Below, one piece after another: positions 53,001 through 64,000 of a DNA stretch of 64,000 bases (the first letter of the stretch is position 1; the number at the start of each line of letters is the position of its first letter). Made by a program: the position numbers and the translations under genes. Under the pieces are notes generated by a model. That model made no database searches. It was not told the DNA's origin and saw nothing but the letters and a program-made list of their open reading frames with translations. This DNA is from Ricordea florida (taxonomy: Eukaryota > Cnidaria > Anthozoa > Corallimorpharia > Ricordeidae), in NCBI GenBank assembly GCA_949710005.1, contig OX453282.1:13826236-13890235 (forward strand), in the 5' to 3' direction.

Positions 53001-54803
53001 CTACACGTTCTACTTTTAATACGGCTACTAAACTTACTACACTTACTACAGCTACTACACTTACTACACATACTATACATGCTACAGTCACTACACTTAC
53101 TCAACCTACTACACTTCCTACAGCCACTGCACTTACTGCACCTCTACACCTGCTACAGCCAAAACACTTACCACAGTTACAACAGCTACTATACTTACAA
53201 CAGCTACTACAGTTATTACAACTTCTACACTTACTGCACTTACTACAGCTACTACAGATACTACAGCTACTATAGATATTACAGCTACTAAAGATACTAC
53301 AGCTACTAAAGCTACTACAGCTGAAACACTTACTACACATACTACAGCTACTACACTTACTTAATCTACTACTATCACCACAGCTACTACAGTTAGTACA
53401 CCCACTACACTTCCTACAGCTACTACACCTACGACAGTTACTACACTTACTACAGCTACTACACTTACTACAGCTACTGTGCCTACTACAGATACTACAG
53501 GTACCACAGCTACTACACTTGCTACACTTACTACACTTACTACAGCTACTACACTAACTACGCTTACTATAGCTTACTACAAGTTACTTACTCACTACAA
53601 GTACTACACCTACTGCAGTTACTACAGCTTCTACGGCTACTACAGCTATTACACCTAATACAGATGCTACTGCTACGAAAGCTACTACACCTACTACACT
53701 TAGTACATTTTCTACACTTACTACAAGCTTCAAATGGAACTATAGCTTCTATACGAAGTACACTTACTACAGCTACTACAGTTGCTACAGCTCCTACATT
53801 TACTACACTTACTACAGCTACTACAGCTTCTACACTTACTACACTTACTACAGCTACTACACTTACTACAGCTACTACACCTACTACAGTTACTACACTT
53901 ACTACAGCTGCTACACTTACTACAGCTACTACGCCTACTACAGATACTACAGGTACCACAGCTACTACTTTTGTTACACTTACTGCACTTACTACAGCTA
54001 CTACACTTACTAGGCTTAATATAGCTACTACACTTACTACAAGTACTAAACCTACTGCAGTTACTACAGCTACTACAACTACTACAGCTATTACATCTAA
54101 TACAGATGCTACAGCTACTAAAGCTACTACACTTACTACACTTTGTACAGCTTCTACACTTACTACAGCTTCAAATGGAACTATAGCTTGTACACAAAGT
54201 GCCCTTACTACAGCTACTACAGATGCTACAGCTCCTACATTTACTACACTTACTACAGCTACTACAGCTTCTACACTTTTTACACTTACTACAGCTACTA
54301 CACTAACTACAGAAACTTCCCTCACAATAATTACACTTACTGCACCTACTACACTTGTTACAGCCAATACACTTACAATAGTTACAACAGCTACTACACT
54401 TACTACAGCTACTAAACTTATTACAACTACTTCAATTACTACACTTACTACACTTACTGCACTTACTACAGCTACTTCAGATACTACAGCTACTACAGAT
54501 ATTACAGCTACTACAGATAATACTGCTACTAAAGGTATTACAGCTGCAACACTTACTACACATATTACAGTTACTATAAATACTACACCTACTACAGCTA
54601 CTACAGCTGCAACACTTAGTACACATACTACAGCTACTACACTTACTACATCTACTACCATCACTAAAGCTACTACACTTACTACATCTACTACCATCAC
54701 TACAGCTACTACACTTACTACAGCTACTATAGCAACCACGCTTACTACAATACTACAGCTACTCCGCTTAGTACACTTACCAGTGCTACTACACTTACTA
54801 CAA
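50086..54803 (+). repeat. Satellite B block B2, segment e (ACTACA strand), expanded
   Basis: This mirrors segment b but is 1.5 kb longer because of duplications at 51.2-53.4 kb. The switch at its left edge is GAAGCTTACTAGAGCTTAC. The tag CCTAATACAGATGCTAC near 53,654 recurs as TCTAATACAGATGCTAC at 54,096. That is 442 bp, or 441 plus an extra A near 53,735. Confidence 0.93.
51203..53360 (+). repeat. Tandem duplication specific to the right palindrome arm
   Basis: CTTACTAGAGCTACTACA at 51,203 recurs at 52,630 with the same downstream order, including CATACTATACATGCTACAG near 51,473 and 53,069. The offset is 1,427 bp at first and 1,596 bp later, because the first copy lacks about 169 bp present in the second copy, in the left arm and in B1. 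Between the copies, CTAGACGT-containing sub-blocks repeat at 52,454, 52,580 and 52,751, with spacings of 126 and 171 bp (14 and 19 nonamers). Confidence 0.8.
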
Positions 54804-56890
54804 CTGTACTATGTGTAGTAAGTTTTTCACCTGTGGTAGCTTTAGTAGCTGTAGTATATGTAGTAGCTAATGTAACTGTAGTAAGTGTAGTCGCTGTAGC
54901 AAGTGTAGTAGGTGCAGTAAGAGTAGTGGCTGTAGTAAGTGTAGTAGGCGCAGTAAGTGTAGTGACTGTAGTAAGTGTAGTATCTGTAGTAAGTGTAGTA
55001 TCTGAAGTAAGTGTAGTAAGTGTAGTAGCTGTAGTAAAACTAAAAAGTTTAGAAGCTGTAGTGACCGTAATAAGTGTAGTACGTGTAGAAGCTGTTGTAC
55101 CCGTAGTAAGTGTTGAACGTGTAGTAGCTGTAGTATTAGTAGTAAGTGTAAGATCTGTAGTTAATGTAGTAGCTGTAGTAAGTATAGTACGTGTAGAAGC
55201 TGTTGTAGCTGTAGTAGCTGTAGTAAGTGTACTAGCTGTAGTAAGTGTAGTAGCTGCAGTAAGTGTAGTAGGTGTAGTAGGTGTAGTAAGTGTATTAGCC
55301 GTAGTAAGTGTAGTAAGTGTAGTAAGTGTAGTAAGTGTAGTAATTGTAAAAGCTGCGGTAGCTGTATTAAGTATAAAACGTGTAGTAGCAGTAGTATCTC
55401 TAGTAAGTGTAGGAGCTGTAGTAAGAGCAGTAGCTGTAGTAAGTGTAGTACGCGTAGACGCTGTAGTAGTTGTAGTAGCTGTAGTAAGTGTACTACATGT
55501 AGTAAGTGTAAAAGCTGTACAAAGTGTAGTAGGTGTAGTAGGTATAGTAGCTGTAGCAGGTGTATTAGGTGTGGTAGCTTTAGTAGCTATAGTAGCTATT
55601 GTAACTGTGGTAGTTGTAGTATCTGTAGTAAGTGTAGTAGCTTTTCTAAGTGTAGTAAGTTTAGTAGCTGTAGTAAGTGTAGTAAGGGTAGTTTCTGCAG
55701 TAGCTGTAGTACCTGTAGTTCTCTAGTAGGGGTAGTAGCTGTAGTAACTGTAGTAAGTGTAGTAGCTGCAGTTAATGTAGTAACTGTAGTAGGTGTAGTA
55801 GCTGTAGTAGCTGTAATATCGGTAGTAGCTGTAGTATCTGTCGTAGCTGTAGTAAGTGCAGTAAGTGTAGTAAGTGTAGTAAGTGTAGTAGTTGTAATAA
55901 GTGTAGTAGCTGTAGTAAGTGTAGTAGCTGTGGTAACAGTAGTAAGTGTAGAGGCTGTAGCAAGTTTAGTGGGTGCAGTAAGTTTAGTGGCTGAAGGAGG
56001 TGTAGTAGGTGAAGTAAGTGTAGTGACTGTATTAAGTATAGTATCTGCAGTAAGTGTAGTAGCTGTAGTCAATGTAGTAAGTATAGTAGCTGGAGTAAAA
56101 GTAGAACGCGTAGTAGCTGTAGTAACTTAGTAAGTGTAGTAAGTGTAAAATCTGCAGTAGCTGTATTAAGTGTAAAACGTGTAGTAACAGTAGTATCTGT
56201 AGTAAGTTTAAGAGCTGTAGTAAGTGTAGTAGCTCTAGTAGATGAAGTAACTGTTGTAGGTGTAATAGTTGTAGTAGGTGTAGTAAGTGTAGTAGCTGTA
56301 GTAGGTGTAGAAGGTGTAGTAGAGGTGTTAAGTGTACTAAGCGGAGTAGCTGTAGTAAGTGTAGTAAACGAAGTGGCTGTAGTAGCCGTAGTAGGTATAG
56401 TGGGTGTATGAAGTGTAGTAGCTTTAGTGATGGTAGTAGGTGTAGTAAGTGTAGTAGCTGTAGTATGTGTAGTAAGTGTTGCAGCTGTAGTAGCTGTAGT
56501 AGGTGTAGTAAGTGTAGCAACTGTAGTATGTGTAGTAAGTGTTGCAGCTGTAGTAGCTTTAGTACCTGTAGTATCTGTAGTAGCTGTAATATCTGTAGTA
56601 GCTCAAGTATCTGTAGTAGCTGTAGTAAGTGTAGCAAATGCATGAGCTGTAGTAACTGTAGAAAGTGTAGTAGCTGTGGTAAGTGTAATAAGTGTTGTAG
56701 CTGTAGTAAGTGTAGAACGTGTAGTAGCTGTAGTATCTGTAGTAAGTGTAAGAGCTATAGTAACTGTAGTAGCTGTAGTAAGTGTACTACGTCTAGAAGC
56801 TGTGGTTCCTGTAGAAGCTGTAGTGAGTGTAAAAGGTTTACTAAGTGTAGTAGGTGTAGTAGCCTTAGTAGCTGTAGCATCTGTATTAGG
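54804..56890 (-). repeat. Satellite B block B2, segment f (TGTAGT strand)
   Basis: This is the reverse-complement counterpart of 40,081-42,007, retaining 9-mers near 56,390-56,500 that the left arm lacks but B1 has. It ends with GCATCTGTATTAGG followed by TGTAACCTATAATTTTACCC, the mirrored A/B border. Confidence 0.93.
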
Positions 56891-58140
56891 TGTAACCTAT
56901 AATTTTACCCAATTGGAAAAATTATATACCTAACTAGCCTAACTAATTACCTGATTAACCTATAAATTTCCCTAATTAGTTTATAGAGGTATCTAATTAG
57001 CCGATGTAGTGTCCTAATTAGCCTATCTATTTACCTAATTGCCTAATGAGTCTATCTAGTTTGCCTATGTATGCACTTGATTACCATATATGCTTATTTT
57101 ATTAGTTTATTCATTAACCGGATTAGTCCATGTATTAACCTCTTCGGCTCTTGGGCTCACCTGATTAGCCTATTTATATATCTGAATAGCCTACCTATTT
57201 ACTGATTAGCCTATATATTTACCTTATTACTTTATCTATTTATTTAAATAGCCTGTGTATTTGACTAATTGGCCTTGCTATTTACCTGATTACCTTATAA
57301 CCTTACCTGATTAACCTATGTATGCACTTAATTAGAATATATGCTTATTTTTTTTGTCTATGTATTTACCGGATTAGCCTATGAATTTATTTATTAGACT
57401 GTTGGGCTTTCCTGATTGGCCTACTTATATACCTATTTAGCCTAACTATTCAGCTTATTAGACTACATCCTTTCGTAAGCAGTTTATTTTTTTACCTAAT
57501 CAGCCTATGTCTTTGCCTAATTAGTATAGTTCTATCTAGTTACTTGATAGCCTCATGGGTTTACCTGATTGGCCCATTTATATAGCTGAATAGTCTAACT
57601 ATTTACCTGAATACAGTATATATTTTCCTATTTAGTTTATTAATTTATCTGATTACCCTATAAATTTGCCTAATTAGCGGTTCTATTTACCTGATTAGCC
57701 TATAAATTTTCCTAATTATATGATATATTTATCTAATTAGATTATGTCTTTGCCTAATGCGCCTATCTATTTTCCTGATTGCCTGATGGGTTTATCTGAT
57801 TGGCCCACTTATACACCTGATTACACTAACTATGTACCTGATTAGACTATATATTTTCTTGATTAGCTCATCTATTAATCTAATTAGCCTATGTAATTGC
57901 CCAATTTGCCTATCTAGCGAAGATCATAGCGTATCTAGAGTAATCATAGCGTAATGCAAATGCATAGAGTAATCAGAAAAATAGATAAAGGAATTAGGTA
58001 AATATATAGGCTAATTAGGTAAATATATAGGCTAGTTAGGCTAATACCTAGGCTTATCCGATAAATAAATAAACTTATCAGGGACATATTTAGTGTAATC
58101 AAGTAAATAATTGGACTAATAAAGTATAAAAATCGGCCAA
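56891..58140 (+). repeat. Satellite A segment flanking block B2 (right, mirror of 38,650-40,080)
   Basis: This reads in the GCCTAT sense from the B border to J1 at 57922-57965 (full 44-bp form), then in the complementary sense to AATCGGCCAA, where it meets the fold-back. It is about 180 bp shorter than its left partner, having lost units between the B border and J1. Confidence 0.87.
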
Positions 58141-59894
58141 GTCAGACTGTTGGGCTTGCCTGATTGGCCTACTTATATACCTATTTAGCCTAACTATTCA
58201 GCTTATTAGACTGCATACTTTCGTAATTAGATCATCGCTTTACCTAATCAGCCTATGTCTTTCCCTAATTAGCCTATCTAGTTACTTGATAACCTCATGG
58301 GTTTACCTGATTCGCGGGATTAGCCTTTGTATTTATTTATTTGGCCTATATACCTACCTGATTGGCCCTATTTATATACCTGCATAACTCATCCTTTTAA
58401 CTGATTAGATTAGATAATTATCTAATTTTTTTATCTTTTTATCTAATTAGCCTATGCGTTTGCCTAATTAACCTATTTTTTAAGCCCTTTGGATCACTTA
58501 TATATCTAACTAGCCTAACTTATTTAGTTAATCAAACTTTATATTTTCTTAATTATCTTATCTTATTATGTAATCAGCCTATGTAGGGTCCTAATCAGGC
58601 TAATTACTTACCGAATTGCCTGATGATTTTATGTAGTTTGCCCATCTATGTACTTGATTACCATACATGCTTATTTCATTAGCTTAATTATTTTTCCCCG
58701 ATTTGCGTATTTATTTGTCTGATTAGCCTATATATTTACCTAAAGACTTAACCTTCTTATCCGATTTACCTGATTGCCTGATGGGTTTACCGAATTGGCC
58801 GATTTATATACTTTATTAGTCCAATTATTTACCTGATTACACTATATATTTCCCTGATTAGTTTATTTATTTATCATATAAGCCTATATATTAGCCTAAC
58901 TAGCCTATATATTTTTTAATTAGCCTATATATTTACCTAATTCCTTTATCTATTTATCTTGTTTTTCTATGCATTTGCATTACGCTATGATTACTCTAGA
59001 TACGCTATGATCTTCGCCAGATAGGCGAATTGGGCAATTACATAGGCTAATTAGATTAATAGATGAGCTAATCAAGAAAATATATAGTCTAATCAGGTAA
59101 ATAGTTAGGGTGATCAGGTATATAAACAGGCCCATTAGATAAACCCATCAGGCAATCAGTTAAATAGATAGGCTAATTAGGCAAACACATAGGCTAACTA
59201 GATAAACCCATCAGGCAATCAATTAAATACGTAGGCGAATTAGGCAATTCCATAGGCTAAGTAGATAAACTAATTAGGGAAATATATAGTCTTATCAGGT
59301 AAATAGTTAGTGTAATCAGGTGTATAAGTGGGCAGATCAGATAAACCCATCAGGCAATCAGAAAAATAGATAGGCAAATTAGGCAGACATCATCTAATTA
59401 GATAAATACATCATATAATTAGGAAAATTTATAGTCTAATCATGTAAATAGTTGTCACAATCATGTAAAAATAGATTAATCAGGCAAATACATAGACTAT
59501 TTAGATAACAGAGTAAACTAGTTAGATAAATAAATAATCTAATCAGGTAAAAGAACAGGCCAAAAAAATTAACCAAGAGCCAAATAATTAAATAGGCTAA
59601 TCCGGTAAATACATAGACAAATAAATTAAGCATATATGCTTATTAAGTACATACACGATTTAATCAGGTAAAGTGATAAGGCAATCAGGTAAATAGACAA
59701 GCCAATTAGCGAATTCATAAGCTAATCAGATAAATAGAAATACTAATTAGGAAAATATATAGGCTAATCAGGTAAATAGATAGCCTAATCAGACATATAA
59801 ATAGGCTAGTTAGGTAAACCTAACAGGCATTTAAGTAAATATATAGGCTAATTTGGCAAAGACCGGCTAATTAGATAAAACGATAAACTAATGA
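58141..59894 (-). repeat. Satellite A partial monomer, inverted orientation
   Basis: This starts at the mirrored fold-back (GTCAGACTGTTGGG). J1 lies on the minus strand at 58969-59012. A complete TAAGCATATATGCTTA palindrome is at 59627-59642. The hydrophobic heptad frame seen on the minus strand of other monomers would lie near 58,364 on the plus strand but is interrupted here. Confidence 0.9.
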
Positions 59895-62630
59895 GACTCA
59901 TTAGGCAATTAGGTAAATAGATAGGGTAATTAGGAAACTACATCGGCTAATTAGATAACTCTATAAACTAATAAGGGAAATGTATAGGTTAATCAGGTAA
60001 TTAGTTAAACTAGTCAGGTATATAAATTGTCCAATCGGGTAAAAGAATAGATTAATTAATAGGTTAATAAGATAAATGAATCAACTAATTAGTTAAATAA
60101 ATAGGCTAAGCAGGTAAATAGACTAATTTAGCAAATACATAAGCTAATTAGACAAATAGATAAGCTAATTAGAAAGTTAGGCTTATCATGTCTATAAATG
60201 GTCTGGTCAGGAAAACTCATAAGGAAATCAAAAAAGAGAAAGGCTAATTAGGCAGAAACATCCGCTAATTAGATAAATAGATATACTATTTAGGGAAATA
60301 TATAGGCTAGTTAGATAGATAGATAGGCTAGCCAGTTATGTAAGTAGGCTAATTAGGCAAAGAAATAGGCTAATTAGATAAATAGATAAACTAATTAAAC
60401 TGTGTATTCATTTGGCTGTTGGGCTTATTGCCTGATTACTTTACCTAATTAATCTGTTGATGTACCTGATAAGCATATATGCATATATTTATGGCCGATT
60501 AGACTATAAATTTTCCTTATTAGTTCATCTGTTTATCTAATTAGCCTATGTCTTTGCCTAATTAGCCTATAGATTTACCTGATTACCTTAGCAGTCTATC
60601 TGACTCGCCATTTATATACCTGATAACTCTAACTATTTCCCTAATTAGTTTACCCATTTACTTGATTAGCCTATATTGTTACCTAATTACTTTATCTATT
60701 TATGTTAATAGCCTATGTATTTGCCTACTTGGCCTATCTATTTACCTTATTGAATGAAAACTCTACCTTTTTAATCTATGTATGTGCTAGATTAGGATAT
60801 ATGCTTATTTTATTTGTCTATGTATTTACCAGATTAGCCTATGTATCCATTTATTAGACTGTTAGGCTTGCCTGATAGGCCTACTTATATACCTATTTAG
60901 CCTATTTATTCAGCTTATTAGACTACATACTTTCGTAATCAGATTATCGCTTTACCTAATCAGCCTATGTCTTTCCCTAATTAGCCTATCTAGTTACTTG
61001 ATAACCTCATGGGTTTACCTGATTCGCCGGATTAGCCTTTGTATTTATTTATTTGGCCTATGGGCCTAGCTGATTGGCCCTATTTATATACCTGCCTAGC
61101 TCATCCTTTTACCTGATTAGATTATATAATTATCTAATTTTTTTATCTTTTTATCTAATTAGCCTATGCATTTGCCTATTTAACCTATTTTTTAAGCCGT
61201 TTGGATCACTTATATATCTAACTAGCCTAACTTATTTACCTAATCAAACTTTATATTTTCTTAATTATTTCATCTTATTATGTAATCAGCCTATGTAGGG
61301 TCCCAATTAGGCTAATTACTTACCTTTAAATCCTGATGTATTTATGTAGTTTGCCCATCTATGTACTTGATTACCATACATGCTTATTTCATTAGTTTAA
61401 TTATTTTTCCCCGATTTGCGTTTTTATTTGTCTGATTAGCCTATCTTTTTAACTGATTAGCCTATATATTTACCTAAAGACTTAACCTACTTATCCGATT
61501 TACCTGATTGCCTGATGGGTTTACCGAATTGGCCGATTTAAATACTTTATTAGTCCAATTATTTACCTGATTACACTATATATTTCCCTGATTAGTTTAT
61601 TTATTTATCGGATAAGCCTATGTATTAGCCTAACTAGCCTATATATTTACCTAATTAGCCTATATATTTACCTAATTCCTTTATCTATTTATCTGATTAC
61701 TCTATGCATTTGCATTACGCTATGATTACTCTAGATACGCTATGATCTTCGCCAGATAGGCGAATTGGGCAATTACATAGGCTAATTAGATTAATAGATG
61801 AGCTAATCAAGAAAATATATAGTCTAATCAGGTAAATAGTTAGGGTGATCAATTATATAAACAGGCCCATTAGATAAACCCATCAGGCAATCAGTTAAGT
61901 AGATAGGCTAATTAGGCAAACACATAGGCTAACTAGATAAACCCATCAGGCAATCAATTAAATACGTAGGCGAATTAGGCAATTACATGGGCTAATTAGA
62001 TAAACTAATTAGGGAAATATATAGTCTTATCAGGTAAATAGTTAGTGTAATCAGGTGTATAAGTGGGCAGATAAGACAAACCCATCAGGCAATAAGGAAA
62101 ATAGATAGGCAAATTAGGCAGACATCATCTAATTAGATAAATACATCATATAATTAGAAAAATTTATAGTCTAATCAGGTAAATAGTTGTCACAATCATG
62201 TACAAATAGATTAATTAGGCAAATACATAGACTATTTAGATAACAGAATAAACTAGTTAGATAAATAAATAATCTAATCAGGTAAAAGAACAGGCCAAAA
62301 AGTTAAGCCCAAGAGCCAAATAATTAAATAGGCTAATCCGGTAAATACATAGACAAATAAATTAAGCATATATGCTTATTAAGTACATACACGAATTAAT
62401 CAAGTAAAGTAATTAGGCAATCAGGTAAATAGACAAGCCAATTACCAAATTCATAAGCTAATCAGATAAATAGAAATACTAATTAGGAAAATATATAGGC
62501 TAATCAGGGAAATAGATAGCCTAATCAGACATATAAATAGGCTAGTTAGGTAAACCTAACAGGCATTTAGGTAAATATATAGGCTAATTTGGAAAAGACA
62601 GGCTAATTAGATAAAACGATAAACTAATGA
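59895..62630 (-). repeat. Satellite A monomer, inverted orientation
   Basis: This is a complete monomer of 2,736 bp, reading in the opposite sense to those at the left of the window. J2 is near 60,395 and J1 (minus) is at 61704-61747. It is the mirror counterpart of monomer 10. Confidence 0.93.
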
Positions 62631-64000
62631 GACTCATTAGGCAATTAGGTAAATAGATAGGCTAATTAGGACACTACATTGGCTAATTAGATAACTCTAC
62701 AAACTAATTAGGGAAATGTATAGGTTAATCAGGTAATTAGTTATTGTCCAATCGGGTAAAAGAATAGGTTAATTAATAGGTTAATAAGATAAATGGATTA
62801 ACTAATTAGTTAAATATATAGGCTAAGCAGGTAAATAGACTAATTTAGCAAATAAATAAGCTAATTAGACAAATAGATAAGCTTATTAGAAAGTTAAGCT
62901 TATCATGTTTATAAATGGTCTGGTTAGGAAAACTCATAAGGCAATCAGGAAATAGAAAGGCTAATTAGGCAAAAACATACGCTAATTAGATAAATAGATA
63001 TACTATTTAGGGAAATATATAGGCTAGTCAGATAGATAGATAGGCTAGCCAGTTATGTAAGTAGGCTAATTAGGCAAAGAAATAGGCTAATTAGATAAAT
63101 AGATAAACTAATTAAACTGTGTATTCATTTGGCTGTTGGGCTTATTGCCTGATTACTTTACCTAATTAATCTGTAGATGTACCTGATAAGCATATATGCA
63201 TATATTTATGGCCGATTAGACTATAAATTTTCCTTATTAGTTCATCTGTTTATCTAATTAGCCTATGTCTTTGCCTAAATAGCCTATAGATTTACCTGAT
63301 TACCTTAGCAGTCTATCTGACTAGCCATTTATATACCTGATTACTCTAACTATTTCCCTAATTAGTTTACCCATTTACTTGATTAGCCTATATTCTTACC
63401 TAATTACTTTATCTATTTATATTAATAGCCTATGTATTTGCCTACTTGGCCTATCTATTTACCTTATTGAATGAAAACTCTACCTTTTTAATCTATGTAT
63501 GTGCTAGATTAGGATATATGCTTATTTTATTTGTCTATGTATTTACCGGATTAGCCTATGTATCCATTTATTAGACTGTTAGACTTGCCTGATTGGCCTA
63601 CTTATATACCTATTTAGCCTAACTATTCAGTTTATTAAACTACATACTTTTGTAATCAGATTATCGCTTTACCTAATCAGCCTATTTCTTTCCCTAATTA
63701 GCCTATCTAGTTACTTGATAACCTCATGGGTTTACCTGATTCGCCGGATTAGCCTTTGTATTTATTTATTTGGCCTATGGGCCTAGCTGATTGGCCCTAT
63801 TTATATACCTGCATAACTCATCCTTTTACCTGATTAGATTATATAATTATCTAATTTTTTATCTTTTTATCTAATTAGCCTATGCATTTGCCTAATTAAC
63901 CTATTTTTTAAGCCGTTTGGATCACTTATATATCTAACTAGCCTAACTTATTTACCTAATCAAACTTTATATTTTCTTAATTATTTCATCTTATTATGTA
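62631..64000 (-). repeat. Satellite A monomer, inverted, cut by the window end
   Basis: This holds the first half of an inverted monomer, with J2 near 63,115, and is the mirror counterpart of monomer 9. The sequence is still satellite A at the last base. Confidence 0.92.

Larger units (their letters stand above)
47857..64000 (-). repeat. Right arm of the giant imperfect palindrome (runs off the window)
   Basis: This is the reverse-complement counterpart of the left arm, with the extra 1.4-1.7 kb near 51.2-53.4 kb explaining the unequal lengths. The window's last bases align with the left arm near 32,762, only about 175 bp short of the left arm's A/B boundary. Confidence 0.85.

Noticed and set aside
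22342..56890. CRISPR array
   Set aside because: There are no unique spacers between identical repeats. The period is 9 bp with variants of the same unit.
1..64000. Telomeric or subtelomeric repeat
   Set aside because: No TTAGGG, TTTAGGG, TTAGG or similar tandem run is visible. TTAGG occurs only as part of the 21-bp unit.

Overview
This window contains no gene that I can support. Apart from one short unique island, all of it is tandem-repeat DNA of two unrelated satellite families, arranged in large alternating blocks with many strand reversals. Nothing resembles a bacterial or phage genome: there is no plausible protein family, tRNA, rRNA, CRISPR array or transposase. Long satellite arrays with higher-order structure and large inverted duplications point to a eukaryotic heterochromatic region (pericentromere, knob, subtelomere, or a sex or B chromosome). 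I cannot name the species, and I see no telomeric repeat.

Satellite A (about 1-22,341, 32,586-40,080 and 56,891-64,000) is AT-rich and built on a 21-bp unit, roughly GCCTATNTAT followed by TTACCTGATTA. About 130 diverged units form a 2.7-kb monomer (2,713-2,737 bp). Each monomer is an inverted dimer: about 1.35 kb reads in one orientation, then a conserved switch element (J1, for example 883-926, holding ATGCAAATGCAT) turns the repeats over, and about 1.3 kb later a second switch (J2, near 2,225) turns them back. Monomers 2-7 are almost identical and carry linked variants suggesting a two-monomer (5,474-bp) higher-order unit. Monomer 1 and the monomers outside this domain are clearly more diverged.

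Satellite B (about 22,342-32,452 and 40,081-56,890) has a 9-bp unit, NNTACTACA, in which the dinucleotide NN varies (CT, GC, CC, GT, GA, CA, CG and others). It has longer internal periods, including an exact 441 bp (49 x 9). It flips strand every 2-5 kb, at points that often carry short perfect inverted repeats. The 9-bp period keeps several frames open on both strands for hundreds of codons (Thr-Thr-Xaa, Val-Val-Xaa, Leu-Leu-Xaa, Cys-Ser-Xaa, Tyr-Tyr-Xaa). I regard these as by-products of the repeat.

At the largest scale, roughly 32.6-64 kb is one imperfect palindrome. Its arms are 32,586-47,044 and 47,857-64,000 with an 812-bp spacer. The arms differ by scattered substitutions and by an expansion near 51.2-53.4 kb that only the right arm has. 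The B block at 22.3-30.6 kb, with its A flank, is a third, directly oriented copy of the left arm, offset by about 17.3-17.7 kb. The A/B boundary and an A fold-back junction are shared by all three copies, so one A-B module was duplicated directly and then inverted. The only unique sequence is a roughly 99-bp island at 32,453-32,551.
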